Shown here piece after piece: positions 35,010 through 44,104 of a stretch of DNA of 64,000 bases. Origin of the DNA: UBA2588 sp002339805. Its GTDB lineage: Bacteria > Chloroflexota > Dehalococcoidia > Lucifugimonadales > UBA3495. The stretch is from positions 328,163-392,162 of the forward strand of contig JBJKVO010000001.1 in the NCBI GenBank assembly GCA_045562555.1. Reading direction: 5' to 3'. The stretch's first letter is position 1. Every line of letters begins with the position of its first letter. The notes beneath the pieces are model-generated. The model had not been told where the DNA came from. It was given only the letters and a program-made list of their open reading frames with translations, and did not search any database. The position numbers and the translations under genes are program-made.

Positions 35010-36700
35010 TACACTTTTATCTCCGGCTGAGGTTCTTCGATCATGTCGCTGACGGTTTGTCCTGAAGGGATAAATGGATAGACATTTTCTTCTTGCCTAA
35101 CTATAAACTCCACAATTACTGGTCCAGGGGTATTAATTGCTGTTTGGATAGCTGATGACACTTCTGCTTTATCGGTTACCCGGATACCAGTTATTCCGTA
35201 AGCTTCTGCGATTTTCACAAAGTCTGGATTTCCTGCGTATTGGGTAGCAGTATATTCACTATCATATGACAGATCTTGTAATTGTTTCACCATTCCCAAA
35301 TTGTTATTGTTCAAGATGGCGAATTTGACGTCAATATTATTTTCTACCGCTGTAGCTAATTCAGGGAAGGTCATTTGAAAGCCACCATCTCCTGCAATTG
35401 ACCATACTGCTTTGTCGGGTTGTCCAACCTTTGCTCCTAGGGCAGCCGGAACTTCAAAGCCCATCGTTCCTAGACCACCAGACGTAACCCAACTATTTGG
35501 ATAACTGAATTCACAGAATTGGGCTGCCCACATTTGGTGCTGCCCAACACCGGTAACGATTATAGCTTCTTGATTGGTTTCTTTTGCTAGTTCCTTCAAT
35601 ACGTATTGAGGAAGCAATTCGGATGTTTCTCGAATGTTTAAAGACGGATGCTCAGATCGCAATTGTTCAATTCGATTCATCCAATCCACGTTTATATTAT
35701 TGTCGACCGCTGGAATCAGTTGGTTCAATACAGTTTTAAGATCTCCTTGGATTCCTACATGCGGTTTTATGTTTTTACCTAGTTCAGAAGGATCAATATC
35801 TACATGTAAAACTCGGGCGTTTGGCGCGAATGCGTCAAGCTTGCCCGTGACTCGGTCATCAAACCTCATACCCAAAGCTATCAATGTATCAGATTCTTCT
35901 ATAGCTATACTTGCGTAAGCCATTCCATGCATTCCAGGCATGCCTAAGTTTAGGAAATGGTCAGTGGGTAATGTACTTATACCAAGAAGTGTTGTTATAA
36001 CGGGAATTTGGCATTTTTCAGCTAATTCAATAACTTCATTATGAGCATGTGAGATTAATGCGCCATGTCCTGCTATGATAACTGGTTTTTTAGCATTATT
36101 AATTAGCTGTACTGCTTCGTCTATTTCTTTTTGCGAAGCTTCCATTTTGGGCTTGTATCCAGGCAAGTCGATGTTTACTGGGTACACGTACTCACATGTT
36201 TCTGTTAGTACATCCCTAGGTATGTCTACTAATACGGGCCCTGGCCTGCCTGTTCGAGCGATATGGAATGCTTCTTTGATGGCCGTTGCTATTTCGTCTG
36301 TATTCATGACTAGGTAATTATGTTTGGTTACAGGCAGAGTTATACCAGTTACATCCGTTTCTTGGAAGGCGTCTTTTCCTATAGCTGGTCTGCTAACTTG
36401 ACCTGTAATGGCGACTATAGGCACAGAATCCATTTGAGCTGCTGTTATTCCTGTGACAAGGTTTGTGGCTCCTGGTCCAGAAGTTGCTGTGCATACTCCG
36501 ACTTTGCCTGTGGAGCGAGCATAACCGTCTGCGGCCATAGCTGCAGCTTGCTCATGTCTTACTAAAATATGTTTTAGCTCACTATATTTAGGCAATGCTC
36601 CATAAAAAGGAAGGATTGCTCCACCAGGTAACCCGAATAGAACGTCTACCCCTTCTTCTATTAAGCTTTCACAGACAATTTCTGCGCCAGTTAATTTCAT
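35009..36700 (-). CDS. ilvB: Acetolactate synthase large subunit, operon copy with Leu-type T-box
   Basis: The 563-residue protein aligns end to end with the copy at 17844: VRHEQAAAMAADGYAR (catalytic Glu), GMRFDDRVTG, GDGGFQMTFPELA. At residue 474 it has Leu (MVKQLQ) where the other copy has Trp. In E. coli AHAS II, the Trp at this position is the main determinant of 2-ketobutyrate preference and its loss greatly lowers that preference. This copy should therefore favour acetolactate, for Val and Leu, and may tolerate herbicides that contact this Trp. It is followed by ilvN, ilvC and leuA. A Leu-type T-box precedes the ATG at 36700. Confidence 0.93.
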   Translation of the reverse strand: MKLTGAEIVCESLIEEGVDVLFGLPGGAILPFYGALPKYSELKHILVRHEQAAAMAADGYARSTGKVGVCTATSGPGATNLVTGITAAQMDSVPIVAITGQVSRPAIGKDAFQETDVTGITLPVTKHNYLVMNTDEIATAIKEAFHIARTGRPGPVLVDIPRDVLTETCEYVYPVNIDLPGYKPKMEASQKEIDEAVQLINNAKKPVIIAGHGALISHAHNEVIELAEKCQIPVITTLLGISTLPTDHFLNLGMPGMHGMAYASIAIEESDTLIALGMRFDDRVTGKLDAFAPNARVLHVDIDPSELGKNIKPHVGIQGDLKTVLNQLIPAVDNNINVDWMNRIEQLRSEHPSLNIRETSELLPQYVLKELAKETNQEAIIVTGVGQHQMWAAQFCEFSYPNSWVTSGGLGTMGFEVPAALGAKVGQPDKAVWSIAGDGGFQMTFPELATAVENNIDVKFAILNNNNLGMVKQLQDLSYDSEYTATQYAGNPDFVKIAEAYGITGIRVTDKAEVSSAIQTAINTPGPVIVEFIVRQEENVYPFIPSGQTVSDMIEEPQPEIKV

Positions 36701-36713
36701 TTTATTTTCTCCA

Positions 36714-36955
36714 ATAAAAAAACCCGTCCCTGAAGGGACGGGTTTGATTCTTATACCCGCGGTACCACCCTTCTTCTTGGAGTAGGTGCTCCAAGCAGCT
36801 TTGGATGTCGATTTCGAGACAAGCCGTTTCCCCTACTACTATTTCAGAGAAATCGCTCCTGGGCGAGTTCGCAATTCGTTAGCCGCTTGCTCCCACCATG
36901 TACAAGCTCTCTCTAAGGCGCGCAATTGCTACTACTCCCATTCGTAGCGTGAACC
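36714..36955 (-). ncRNA. T-box riboswitch leader of ilvBNC-leuA, probable Leu specifier
   Basis: The minus strand has the T-box AGGGTGGTACCGCGGG (36756-36771), followed by a terminator: a 10-bp stem (AACCCGTCCC/GGGACGGGTT) with TGAA loop at 36721-36744 and a U-run to 36714. Stem I shows AGTA, helix GCAATT/AATTGC, a GGTG distal loop and then GAA-CTC-G before the TGGG/CCCA lower helix. The specifier is CTC (Leu) at 36867-36865, followed by a purine as is usual. The UGGN base is U, which fits A73 of tRNA-Leu. Leu starvation should raise all four genes including leuA. Confidence 0.92.
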
Positions 36956-36961
36956 TTTGAA

Positions 36962-36990
36962 ATATTATCAATTGAGGTGTTAGATGTCAA
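36962..36990 (-). promoter_or_regulatory. Promoter of the Leu-type T-box / ilvBNC-leuA operon
   Basis: On the minus strand a perfect TTGACA (36990-36985) is followed after exactly 17 bp by TAATAT (36967-36962). The start of transcription should fall a few bases later, just before Stem I. Confidence 0.8.
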
Positions 36991-37091
36991 TACAATTCGT
37001 AGTAGAGGAGACAGTTTGTTTATTTATGAATCGATATAAGCTAATATAATATGGTAAAGATTTCATAAAAACGATACAAATCGAGGATTAT

Positions 37092-38735
37092 TTGCCAGAA
37101 AATATTTTCATCGGAGTTGCTTGGCCTTATGCCAATGGACCGTTGCATATGGGACATGTGGCGGGATGCTATTTGGCTTCAGACATTTTTGCTCGATATC
37201 ACCGATCTAAAGGCAACAATGTTCTTATGGTTTCAGGTAGTGATAGCCATGGGACCCCGATCACGATTAAGGCAGAGGCCCAAGGAGTATCTCCCGAAGA
37301 CATTTTCAGAGAATTTCATTCCTTATTTTTGGAATGCTGGGACCAACTTGGTATTTCTTTTGATTTGTTTACTGACACTCATACCCAGAACCATGCGGAA
37401 GTTGTACATAGAATTTTTAATAAGCTGTATGACGATGGGCATATTTATAAAGATAATATGCTGCTAGCTTATTGCGATGAGTGTAAAAGATTTCTGCCAG
37501 ATCGGTACGTAGAAGGGGAATGTCCTAATTGTCATGACCCTAAAGCACGTGGTGATCAGTGCGATAACTGCGGTAGAACTCTTGACCCCCAAGATTTGAT
37601 TAAACCAACATGTGCGATAAGTGGAGCGACTCCTGAATTCCGAGAATCTGAACACTTTTTTCTTAAATTGTCAGCTTTTGAAGACCAGCTGCTTGCTTGG
37701 GTCGAAGATAAAAACCACTGGAGACCTAACGTTAAAAATTTCACCACTCGATTTTTACAAGATGGATTGAAAGATAGGGCAATAAGTAGAGACCTGGACT
37801 GGGGAATCAGTGTGCCAGTTGAGGGATATACGGAAAAGAAAATATATGTGTGGTTTGAAGCTGTAATTGGGTATTATTCAGCTGCTATTGAATGGGCTAA
37901 AAATACGGGGTCTGACTATACTCAGTTTTGGGAAGATGAGGCCACTAAAGCCTATTATTTCATAGGGAAAGATAATATACCTTTCCACACCATAATTTGG
38001 CCCGCGATCATTATGGCACATGGAGGATTGAACTTGCCCTTTGATGTTCCGGCCAACGAATTTCTGAGTTTGGAGAATAGGAAAATTTCAACCTCCCAAA
38101 ACTGGGCTGTTTGGTTGCCTGATTATCTGGAAAAATTTGATCCCGATCCATTGAGATATGCCCTGTCTATTAATATGCCTGAAACTGGAGATACCGATTT
38201 CAGTTGGTCTGAATTTATTCGCCGAAACAATGATGAGTTGGTTGCAACTTATGGGAATTTAGTTAATAGAGTACTTTCATTCACATACAGAAATTTCGAT
38301 CATAAAATTCCAGAAAAACTTGAGCTTCATCCGGAAGACCTGGAATTATTAAATAAAGCGAAGAACGTTATGTCAGACGTGGATAATGACTTGTATCATT
38401 GTAAGTTTAAATCAGCAATCAGCCGGATATTTGGCATGGCGCAAGAATGTAATCGTTACTTGGATTATGCCGCTCCTTGGAAAGTTATCAAAGAAGATAA
38501 GGCAAGAGCTGGGACTATCTTGTGGACTTGTATAGCGACAATAAATTGTTTAAAAACTATGGTGGCTCCGTTTCTTCCTTTTAGTTCGGCCGAGATTGAT
38601 TTCATGCTGAATTTGGGTGTGACTACTACTTCGTGGAATGCCGAAGAGGTGATCGATCAAATTAAATCGGGCTATACGTTAAATGAGCCTACTCCTTTGT
38701 TTAAGAAACTAGAATTAGAAGATGTGAATGTCTAG
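37092..38735 (+). CDS. metG: Methionyl-tRNA synthetase
   Basis: The 547-residue class I synthetase has AWPYANGPLHMGHVAG (HIGH type), a Zn-knuckle insert with CDEC, CPNC and CDNC pairs, and ENRKISTSQNWAVW, the KISTS form of the KMSKS loop. It charges tRNA-Met. It lacks the C-terminal Trbp111-like domain, so it is a short monomer-type enzyme. The start is TTG at 37092 with GAGG just upstream; TATAAT at 37045-37050 is a likely -10. It is divergent from the T-box leader and is followed 23 bp later by a polyprenyl synthase. Confidence 0.95.
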   Translation: MPENIFIGVAWPYANGPLHMGHVAGCYLASDIFARYHRSKGNNVLMVSGSDSHGTPITIKAEAQGVSPEDIFREFHSLFLECWDQLGISFDLFTDTHTQNHAEVVHRIFNKLYDDGHIYKDNMLLAYCDECKRFLPDRYVEGECPNCHDPKARGDQCDNCGRTLDPQDLIKPTCAISGATPEFRESEHFFLKLSAFEDQLLAWVEDKNHWRPNVKNFTTRFLQDGLKDRAISRDLDWGISVPVEGYTEKKIYVWFEAVIGYYSAAIEWAKNTGSDYTQFWEDEATKAYYFIGKDNIPFHTIIWPAIIMAHGGLNLPFDVPANEFLSLENRKISTSQNWAVWLPDYLEKFDPDPLRYALSINMPETGDTDFSWSEFIRRNNDELVATYGNLVNRVLSFTYRNFDHKIPEKLELHPEDLELLNKAKNVMSDVDNDLYHCKFKSAISRIFGMAQECNRYLDYAAPWKVIKEDKARAGTILWTCIATINCLKTMVAPFLPFSSAEIDFMLNLGVTTTSWNAEEVIDQIKSGYTLNEPTPLFKKLELEDVNV

Positions 38736-38758
38736 GAGCACTACTTCAAGAAAGATTA

Positions 38759-39736
38759 ATGAATCTAAAAAATAAGATAACAAAAATATATTCCCCAGTA
38801 TCTTCAGAATTGAAACTTGTTGACGAACGGTTGATGGATTTTGCTTATACTGCTCCTTCGTATGCAAAGCCTGTTTTGGAATATGCAGTAGGAAGATCGG
38901 GTAAGCGAGTCAGACCAGTAATGACACTTCTTTCTGCGTCTGTGTTTGGGGAGATTTCTGAGCACCCCATTAAGATGGCTGCCGCAACAGAGTTATTGCA
39001 TCTGGCTACGTTGATTCATGACGACACCATAGATAATGCGGATCTACGAAGAGGTGCAGATACAATTAGTAAGAAATGGGGTAATCATGTGGCAGTTTTG
39101 ATTGGTGATTACATCTTTGCGAAATCTGCAGTGATGGTTTGCGAAACTGGCAATACCGCGGTTGTCAAAAGGTTTGCTGAAACCATAATGGAGCTTTCCT
39201 CAGGAGAACTCAAAGAATACTTTGATATCGGTGACGTAAGCTGTGATATCAACGGGTACTGGGAAAGGATTTACAATAAGACAGCATCATTGTTTGCTAC
39301 TGCAACAGAATCGGGCGCAGTCCTCGCAGGGGCAAGCAGGGAAGATGCAGAAAAATTAAAAATTTATGGAAACAAAATAGGGATGGCCTTTCAAGTGATG
39401 GATGATGTGTTAGATATCACAGGTACCTCATCTGAATTAGGTAAGCCATCAGGTAATGATTTGATACAAGGGGTAATGACCTTACCTAGTATTTTGTTTT
39501 GCTCAAAATATTCCGGAGATGACTCCGTTAAAGCTTTTATACAAAATCCCAAAGACACCAAGAACATATTAAAACTGTCAGACAACGTTAGAAATTCTGA
39601 TGTAATTTCCGAATGTGAATCAATAATAGGCAAATACTGTGAAGAAGCTATAAAGCAATGCCAATCATTACCTAAAAATAAAGCTTCTGATGCACTTATG
39701 ACTCTGGTAGAGTACCTAATGGAGCGTCAAAGTTAA
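38759..39736 (+). CDS. Polyprenyl (trans-type) diphosphate synthase
   Basis: The 325-residue protein has both Asp-rich motifs: HDDTIDNADLRRG and MDDVLDITG, with GKRVRP and a KTASLF block. It elongates allylic diphosphates with IPP, probably for quinone side chains or similar (hepta- to decaprenyl class), judged by its IspB/HepT-like layout. The product length cannot be read reliably. It follows metG by 23 bp and its last 21 bp overlap the 3' end of the convergent amidohydrolase. Confidence 0.9.
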   Translation: MNLKNKITKIYSPVSSELKLVDERLMDFAYTAPSYAKPVLEYAVGRSGKRVRPVMTLLSASVFGEISEHPIKMAAATELLHLATLIHDDTIDNADLRRGADTISKKWGNHVAVLIGDYIFAKSAVMVCETGNTAVVKRFAETIMELSSGELKEYFDIGDVSCDINGYWERIYNKTASLFATATESGAVLAGASREDAEKLKIYGNKIGMAFQVMDDVLDITGTSSELGKPSGNDLIQGVMTLPSILFCSKYSGDDSVKAFIQNPKDTKNILKLSDNVRNSDVISECESIIGKYCEEAIKQCQSLPKNKASDALMTLVEYLMERQS

Positions 39737-41275
39737 GGCCTGAGAATTCCAGACAATTTGCCCGTCAAGTACAGTCAGTAAGACAGGGTTTGAGCTTCCT
39801 ATAAGAGAGGTGTCTAGAATGGCTAAGTCTGCCAATAGGCCAGTACGTAAGGTTCCTTTATTATTATGCTGTCCCTCCACTTTAGCTCCATTAGTAGTGT
39901 AACAGTTGATGATTTCGTTGAAAGATAATCTTTCAGTGGGTGCTCCCAGTAACTTTCCTTGAAGGGTGTTGCGTGATTGGGCACTTACAAATCCTTCCCA
40001 AGGATCTGGAGGAATAACAGGGCTATCAGAACTTAATGCTAGTACACTCGAGCTTTCCAACATCGAGCGTAAAGGGTATAAATTTCGAAGTTTATCGTTA
40101 GAATTGGATTGCATGTAATAGTCTCCACGGTGCAATATGAATCCGGGCTGAGTGACCGAACAAAAAGGGATTGTTTTGGCTTTTTCTATAATCGCTGGAC
40201 TGTACTCACTGCAATGCTCTATTCTATTAATTATGTGAGGATATTGATTATGGGCACTTCTGAACGCGTCTAAAGTCATATCAATAGCTTCTTCCTCTAC
40301 GGCATGTACAGCGACCCTGAAATGGTGACTGTTAGCCAAATTTATTAAGGTCTCGAGTTCCGATTTTGAAGGAATGTAATTACCTGTAGCTTCTGACAGC
40401 ATAATTTTCAACCCTATGAATTTCACCATATCCGTATTTATTTCATTACTGATGTAAGCTAGTTCATTTATATTTTGGATGTTACAGCCAATCATTAAAC
40501 CTATTCTGAGCCTGTTTAAATCGGTGATTGCGGAAAGCCGCTTTATTTTTTGAATCTGATTATTGTGTCCAGCATCCTGTACTGATGTGATTCCTTTTTC
40601 ATGAAGCAAAGAGAAAAATGTGGGCAGATTATGATCTGCATGAAATTGATTAGTGACTTGATTTATCTTATGAAAAATTATGCTGTTCATATCAAAAAAC
40701 TTACCAGTGAGTTGACCGTTTTCATTAACGTCTGTGACTCCATATGTCACAGTTGAGTCAGGCTGGTTTATATTAAGGAGTTGCATAGCCTTGGAATTTA
40801 AGATTATGGCGTGCCCGGTTTCATTAGAAATGAAAACCGGATCACTCATTGTTATTTGATCTAACCAGGCTGCACTGAAGTTAAGGTCAAAGAAAAACCG
40901 ATCATCCAACCCATGAGCTCCAATCCATTTAGGTTGAGTTGTGTGGTCCAGGATAGTGGCTATGGCATCTTTAAGTTTTGCGTAATCGTATGCTGGTATA
41001 TGGTGCATTCGTTCTTGGGTTAATACTGCGGCGGATGATAGTAAATGGATGTGAGCGTCATTTATACCAGGTACGACAAGATTATTAAAACAGTCAATCC
41101 GCACGCAACTCCCAGGCACTGTTTCTTTACCAGATGGGGAATAAAAAATATTCGTGATTGTATTGCCTTCGATGAGAATATTATTACACTGTTTTACGAT
41201 AGGGTCTTGTGAATGGATCACACAATTTGTTAACAGAATACGCCTGTTGGGATTTTCTTTCGTTCCATCACTCAT
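39716..41275 (-). CDS. Amidohydrolase 3 (YtcJ-like) family protein
   Basis: The 519-residue amidohydrolase has the N-terminal metal site PGINDAHIHL (HxH), then LHEKGITSVQDAGH, HAVEEEAID and a C-terminal SSDSPVIPPDPWEGF with the metal Asp. This is the YtcJ/NfdA branch, whose members hydrolyse formamides or other amides. It lies downstream of lipA (18 bp) in the same direction and overlaps the polyprenyl synthase 3' end by 21 bp. Substrate unknown. No signal peptide is seen. Confidence 0.85.
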   Translation of the reverse strand: MSDGTKENPNRRILLTNCVIHSQDPIVKQCNNILIEGNTITNIFYSPSGKETVPGSCVRIDCFNNLVVPGINDAHIHLLSSAAVLTQERMHHIPAYDYAKLKDAIATILDHTTQPKWIGAHGLDDRFFFDLNFSAAWLDQITMSDPVFISNETGHAIILNSKAMQLLNINQPDSTVTYGVTDVNENGQLTGKFFDMNSIIFHKINQVTNQFHADHNLPTFFSLLHEKGITSVQDAGHNNQIQKIKRLSAITDLNRLRIGLMIGCNIQNINELAYISNEINTDMVKFIGLKIMLSEATGNYIPSKSELETLINLANSHHFRVAVHAVEEEAIDMTLDAFRSAHNQYPHIINRIEHCSEYSPAIIEKAKTIPFCSVTQPGFILHRGDYYMQSNSNDKLRNLYPLRSMLESSSVLALSSDSPVIPPDPWEGFVSAQSRNTLQGKLLGAPTERLSFNEIINCYTTNGAKVEGQHNNKGTLRTGLLADLAILDTSLIGSSNPVLLTVLDGQIVWNSQALTLTLH

Positions 41276-41293
41276 GAGTGACCCGTTAAGTTT

Positions 41294-42172
41294 TTATGTT
41301 GTAGCAGATAAATGTTGCTCGTCGGCATGATAAGAGCTTCTTACTAATGGCCCTGATGCCACGTGTTTAAATCCTAATGATAATCCAATTTGTTTGAGCT
41401 GTTCGAATTCTTCAGGTTTGTAATACTTAACTGTTTTTAAATGCTTCTGCGATGGCCTTAGGTATTGCCCTATAGTTAATAGATCGCAATCCACTTTCCT
41501 AAGATCTTCCATAGTTCTTTTTAGTTGAACGGTCGTTTCACCCATGCCGACTATGATCCCTGATTTGGTTACTATATCTGGGTCGATAGATTTGGTTTTT
41601 GATATTAGTTCTAGAGATAAGTCATAATTTCCTTTTGCTCTAACTATAGGAAACACTTCTCGAGTAGATTCTATATTGTGATTTAAGACGTCTGGTTTTT
41701 GGTCCAGTATTGTCTTGAGAGCATCCCAATTTCCTTGAAGATCAGGTATGAGGACTTCTACTTTGCAGCTAGGGCTAGTTTCTCGAATACGTTTGATACA
41801 CTCAGCGAATATTGCTGCACCGCCATCATTCAGGTCATCCCGGTTGACCGCAGTTATAACACAATAGCTTAGATTCATTGATTTAACAGATTCTGCAACT
41901 CTTATCGGCTCGAACGTGTCTAACTCATTAGGTTTCCCGGTTGTCACTGCGCAATAGCGACATGCACGGGTACATATTTCACCTAATATCATAAATGTGG
42001 CTGTTCCTAGCTCCCAGCATTCACCAATGTTTGGGCAATGCGCTTCTTCACAAACAGTGTGGAGGTTTTTTTTCCTCATTAGATCTTTGAGTTCCATGTA
42101 TTTTGGTCCGCCAGGCATTTTGGCTTTAATCCATGGAGGCAATCGAGTTTCCGAAGTTCTGTTTTCAGGCAT
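41294..42172 (-). CDS. lipA: Lipoyl synthase
   Basis: The 292-residue radical SAM protein has the LipA auxiliary-cluster cysteines in CEEAHCPNIGEC, the radical SAM CTRACRYCAV, and a C-terminal RSSYHADE with the conserved Ser that ligates the auxiliary cluster. It inserts two sulfurs into octanoyl-carrier domains. It is next to gmk (8 bp) and in line with aroA and tyrA, an arrangement that does not itself imply a pathway. LipB is not present in the window. Confidence 0.97.
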   Translation of the reverse strand: MPENRTSETRLPPWIKAKMPGGPKYMELKDLMRKKNLHTVCEEAHCPNIGECWELGTATFMILGEICTRACRYCAVTTGKPNELDTFEPIRVAESVKSMNLSYCVITAVNRDDLNDGGAAIFAECIKRIRETSPSCKVEVLIPDLQGNWDALKTILDQKPDVLNHNIESTREVFPIVRAKGNYDLSLELISKTKSIDPDIVTKSGIIVGMGETTVQLKRTMEDLRKVDCDLLTIGQYLRPSQKHLKTVKYYKPEEFEQLKQIGLSLGFKHVASGPLVRSSYHADEQHLSATT

Positions 42173-42180
42173 ATGTCACC

Positions 42181-42807
42181 TTAAGTAATCTCTATATGAG
42201 GTCGATTTAGTCTTTGCTTCTCTGCGGCCAAAATAGTGTCTATTTGGTTTACAGTACTTTCTAAACTATTCTCTTTATTAATTATATAATATTCGAAGTC
42301 GTTTAGCTTGGATAATTCTTCACGTGCCACTTCAAGTCTGAGTTGTAATTGGTCTTCTGATTCAGTCATACGAGTTCTTAACCGATTTTCCAAATCGTTT
42401 AGGGTTCCTGGGATCATGAAAATCGAGATTGCGTTTGGTATTAGGGATTTGATTGTGGCTGCTCCCTGTATGTCCACTTTTAGGATTACGTCTAAACCTT
42501 GTTTAAGAGGTCCTGACACTTGAGACTTTGGCACTCCATACCACTTATCATAAACATTAGCCGATTCTAAAAATTCATTGTTTTCGAGAGCTGTTCTAAA
42601 TTCTGCTTCATCCATGAATATGTAATCAACTCCGTCAGTCTCATTGTGCCTTCTAGGTCTGGTAGTTGCTGTTACAACGTAATGCCAGGGTCGTTCTGAT
42701 TTTTTCAGCTCGTTTAAGGCGGCATCTTTCCCAACACCGGACGGTCCCGTTAAGATCACGACTAATGGTTGGTTATTATGTTGTTGTACGGACTCAGATA
42801 TTTCCAT
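42181..42807 (-). CDS. gmk: Guanylate kinase with variant P-loop
   Basis: The 208-residue protein has the guanylate kinase layout: LTGPSGVGKDAALNEL, ATTRPRRHNETDGVDY (GMP binding) and DVILKVDIQGAATIK. It phosphorylates GMP to GDP with ATP. The P-loop ends GKD where GKS or GKT is usual, so the Mg-binding hydroxyl is replaced by Asp. The rest of the site looks normal and the gene overlaps aroA by 14 bp, arguing that it is expressed. Related Chloroflexota enzymes may share this form. Confidence 0.92.
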   Translation of the reverse strand: MEISESVQQHNNQPLVVILTGPSGVGKDAALNELKKSERPWHYVVTATTRPRRHNETDGVDYIFMDEAEFRTALENNEFLESANVYDKWYGVPKSQVSGPLKQGLDVILKVDIQGAATIKSLIPNAISIFMIPGTLNDLENRLRTRMTESEDQLQLRLEVAREELSKLNDFEYYIINKENSLESTVNQIDTILAAEKQRLNRPHIEIT

Positions 42808-44092
42808 TCATTAACTGGTGCGCTTGTCCCCAGAATGAGGGGTAAGATATCGATGCAGATTCTGGGTTGACGATTGTTGTTTCTCCGGATGATAGTAGGC
42901 CTGCTATAGCTGACGACATTGCTAGCCTATGATCATGGTGACTGTTGCACTCTGCTCCTTGTAATTTACCTGTACCTTGGATTATGAGACCATCTTCTGT
43001 AGGCTCAATGCTACCTCCCAGGGCTTGTACCATTTCTACGGTGGTGGCGATCCTGTCGGATTCTTTTACCCTCAATTCTGCTGCGTCTTTAATTGTCGTG
43101 ATCCCTTCTGCAAAACATGCAGCAATCGCAAGTATTGGGACTTCGTCAATTAAAAGCGGAATCAAGTCTCCACTCAATTCTACTCCTCGTAATTGGCAGG
43201 AAGATACTTCTATGTCAGCTACCGGTTCTCCTCCCTGAATTCGATGGGAAGTTAAGTTAAGGGATTTTTCAGCCCCCATCATTTCTAGTGCGGTTAATAT
43301 TCCTGTTCGGGATGGGTTTATACCAATATTTTGAATTTTCAATTTGGCATCGGGATGACAGAGCGCTGCAACCATCCAAAAAGCAGCTGAGCTTATATCC
43401 CCTGGTACCTCCACATCTATGGTATTTATTTCTGATGGATGTATGGTTAGTTCGAGATCTGTGGAAGATAGTTGGCATCCCATAGCGCTGAGCATGAGCT
43501 CAGTATGATCTCTGGAAACGGCAGGCTGTATTAAAGTGGTGGATGAATCAGCTGAAAGCCCCGCAATTAATAAGCAGGATTTTACTTGGGCGCTGGCCAC
43601 TGGCATAGTATATTTTATTCCCTTGAGGTTTCCGCCATTGATAGCGAAAGGAGCTAAAGAATTATCTTTTCTCCCCAAAATAGTTGCGCCCATTTCAGTC
43701 AAAGGATCGATTACTCTTCCCATTGGTCTACTGTTAAGAGATGCATCTCCGCTTAAAACGGAAAAAATGTCTGCACTTGCTAACAATCCTGATATTAATC
43801 TCATCGAGGTGCCGCTGTTACCCGCATCCAATATGTGAGGACTTTCACTGAAAGCCCCGTTAGTTCCAGTGATTTTGTATTCTCCCGGGAGTTTCCCGTC
43901 TATGATAGACACTCCTATATTTTGTAATATCCCCTTTGTAGACAATACGTCTTGGCCGCTTGAAAGTCCCGAGACGTATCCGGTACCTGCACCTAATGAG
44001 TTAAGTATAAGTGACCTATGAGATATGGATTTATCTCCTGGAACTCGTAATTCACCTCTTAAGTGTTTGGGTGACGATATTATTTCTACCAA
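42794..44092 (-). CDS. aroA: 3-phosphoshikimate 1-carboxyvinyltransferase (EPSP synthase)
   Basis: The 432-residue protein has LRVPGDKSISHRSLIL (PEP/shikimate Lys), DAGNSGTSMRLISGLLA and RVKESDRIA, the three signature blocks. It makes EPSP from shikimate 3-phosphate and PEP in the pathway to chorismate. It overlaps gmk by 14 bp and follows tyrA by 12 bp, so tyrA-aroA-gmk-lipA is probably one operon. The NSGTSMRL block resembles the usual glyphosate-binding region; class (I or II) is not assigned. Confidence 0.96.
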   Translation of the reverse strand: MVEIISSPKHLRGELRVPGDKSISHRSLILNSLGAGTGYVSGLSSGQDVLSTKGILQNIGVSIIDGKLPGEYKITGTNGAFSESPHILDAGNSGTSMRLISGLLASADIFSVLSGDASLNSRPMGRVIDPLTEMGATILGRKDNSLAPFAINGGNLKGIKYTMPVASAQVKSCLLIAGLSADSSTTLIQPAVSRDHTELMLSAMGCQLSSTDLELTIHPSEINTIDVEVPGDISSAAFWMVAALCHPDAKLKIQNIGINPSRTGILTALEMMGAEKSLNLTSHRIQGGEPVADIEVSSCQLRGVELSGDLIPLLIDEVPILAIAACFAEGITTIKDAAELRVKESDRIATTVEMVQALGGSIEPTEDGLIIQGTGKLQGAECNSHHDHRLAMSSAIAGLLSSGETTIVNPESASISYPSFWGQAHQLMNGNI

Positions 44093-44104
44093 TATAAAAC
44101 CCCG

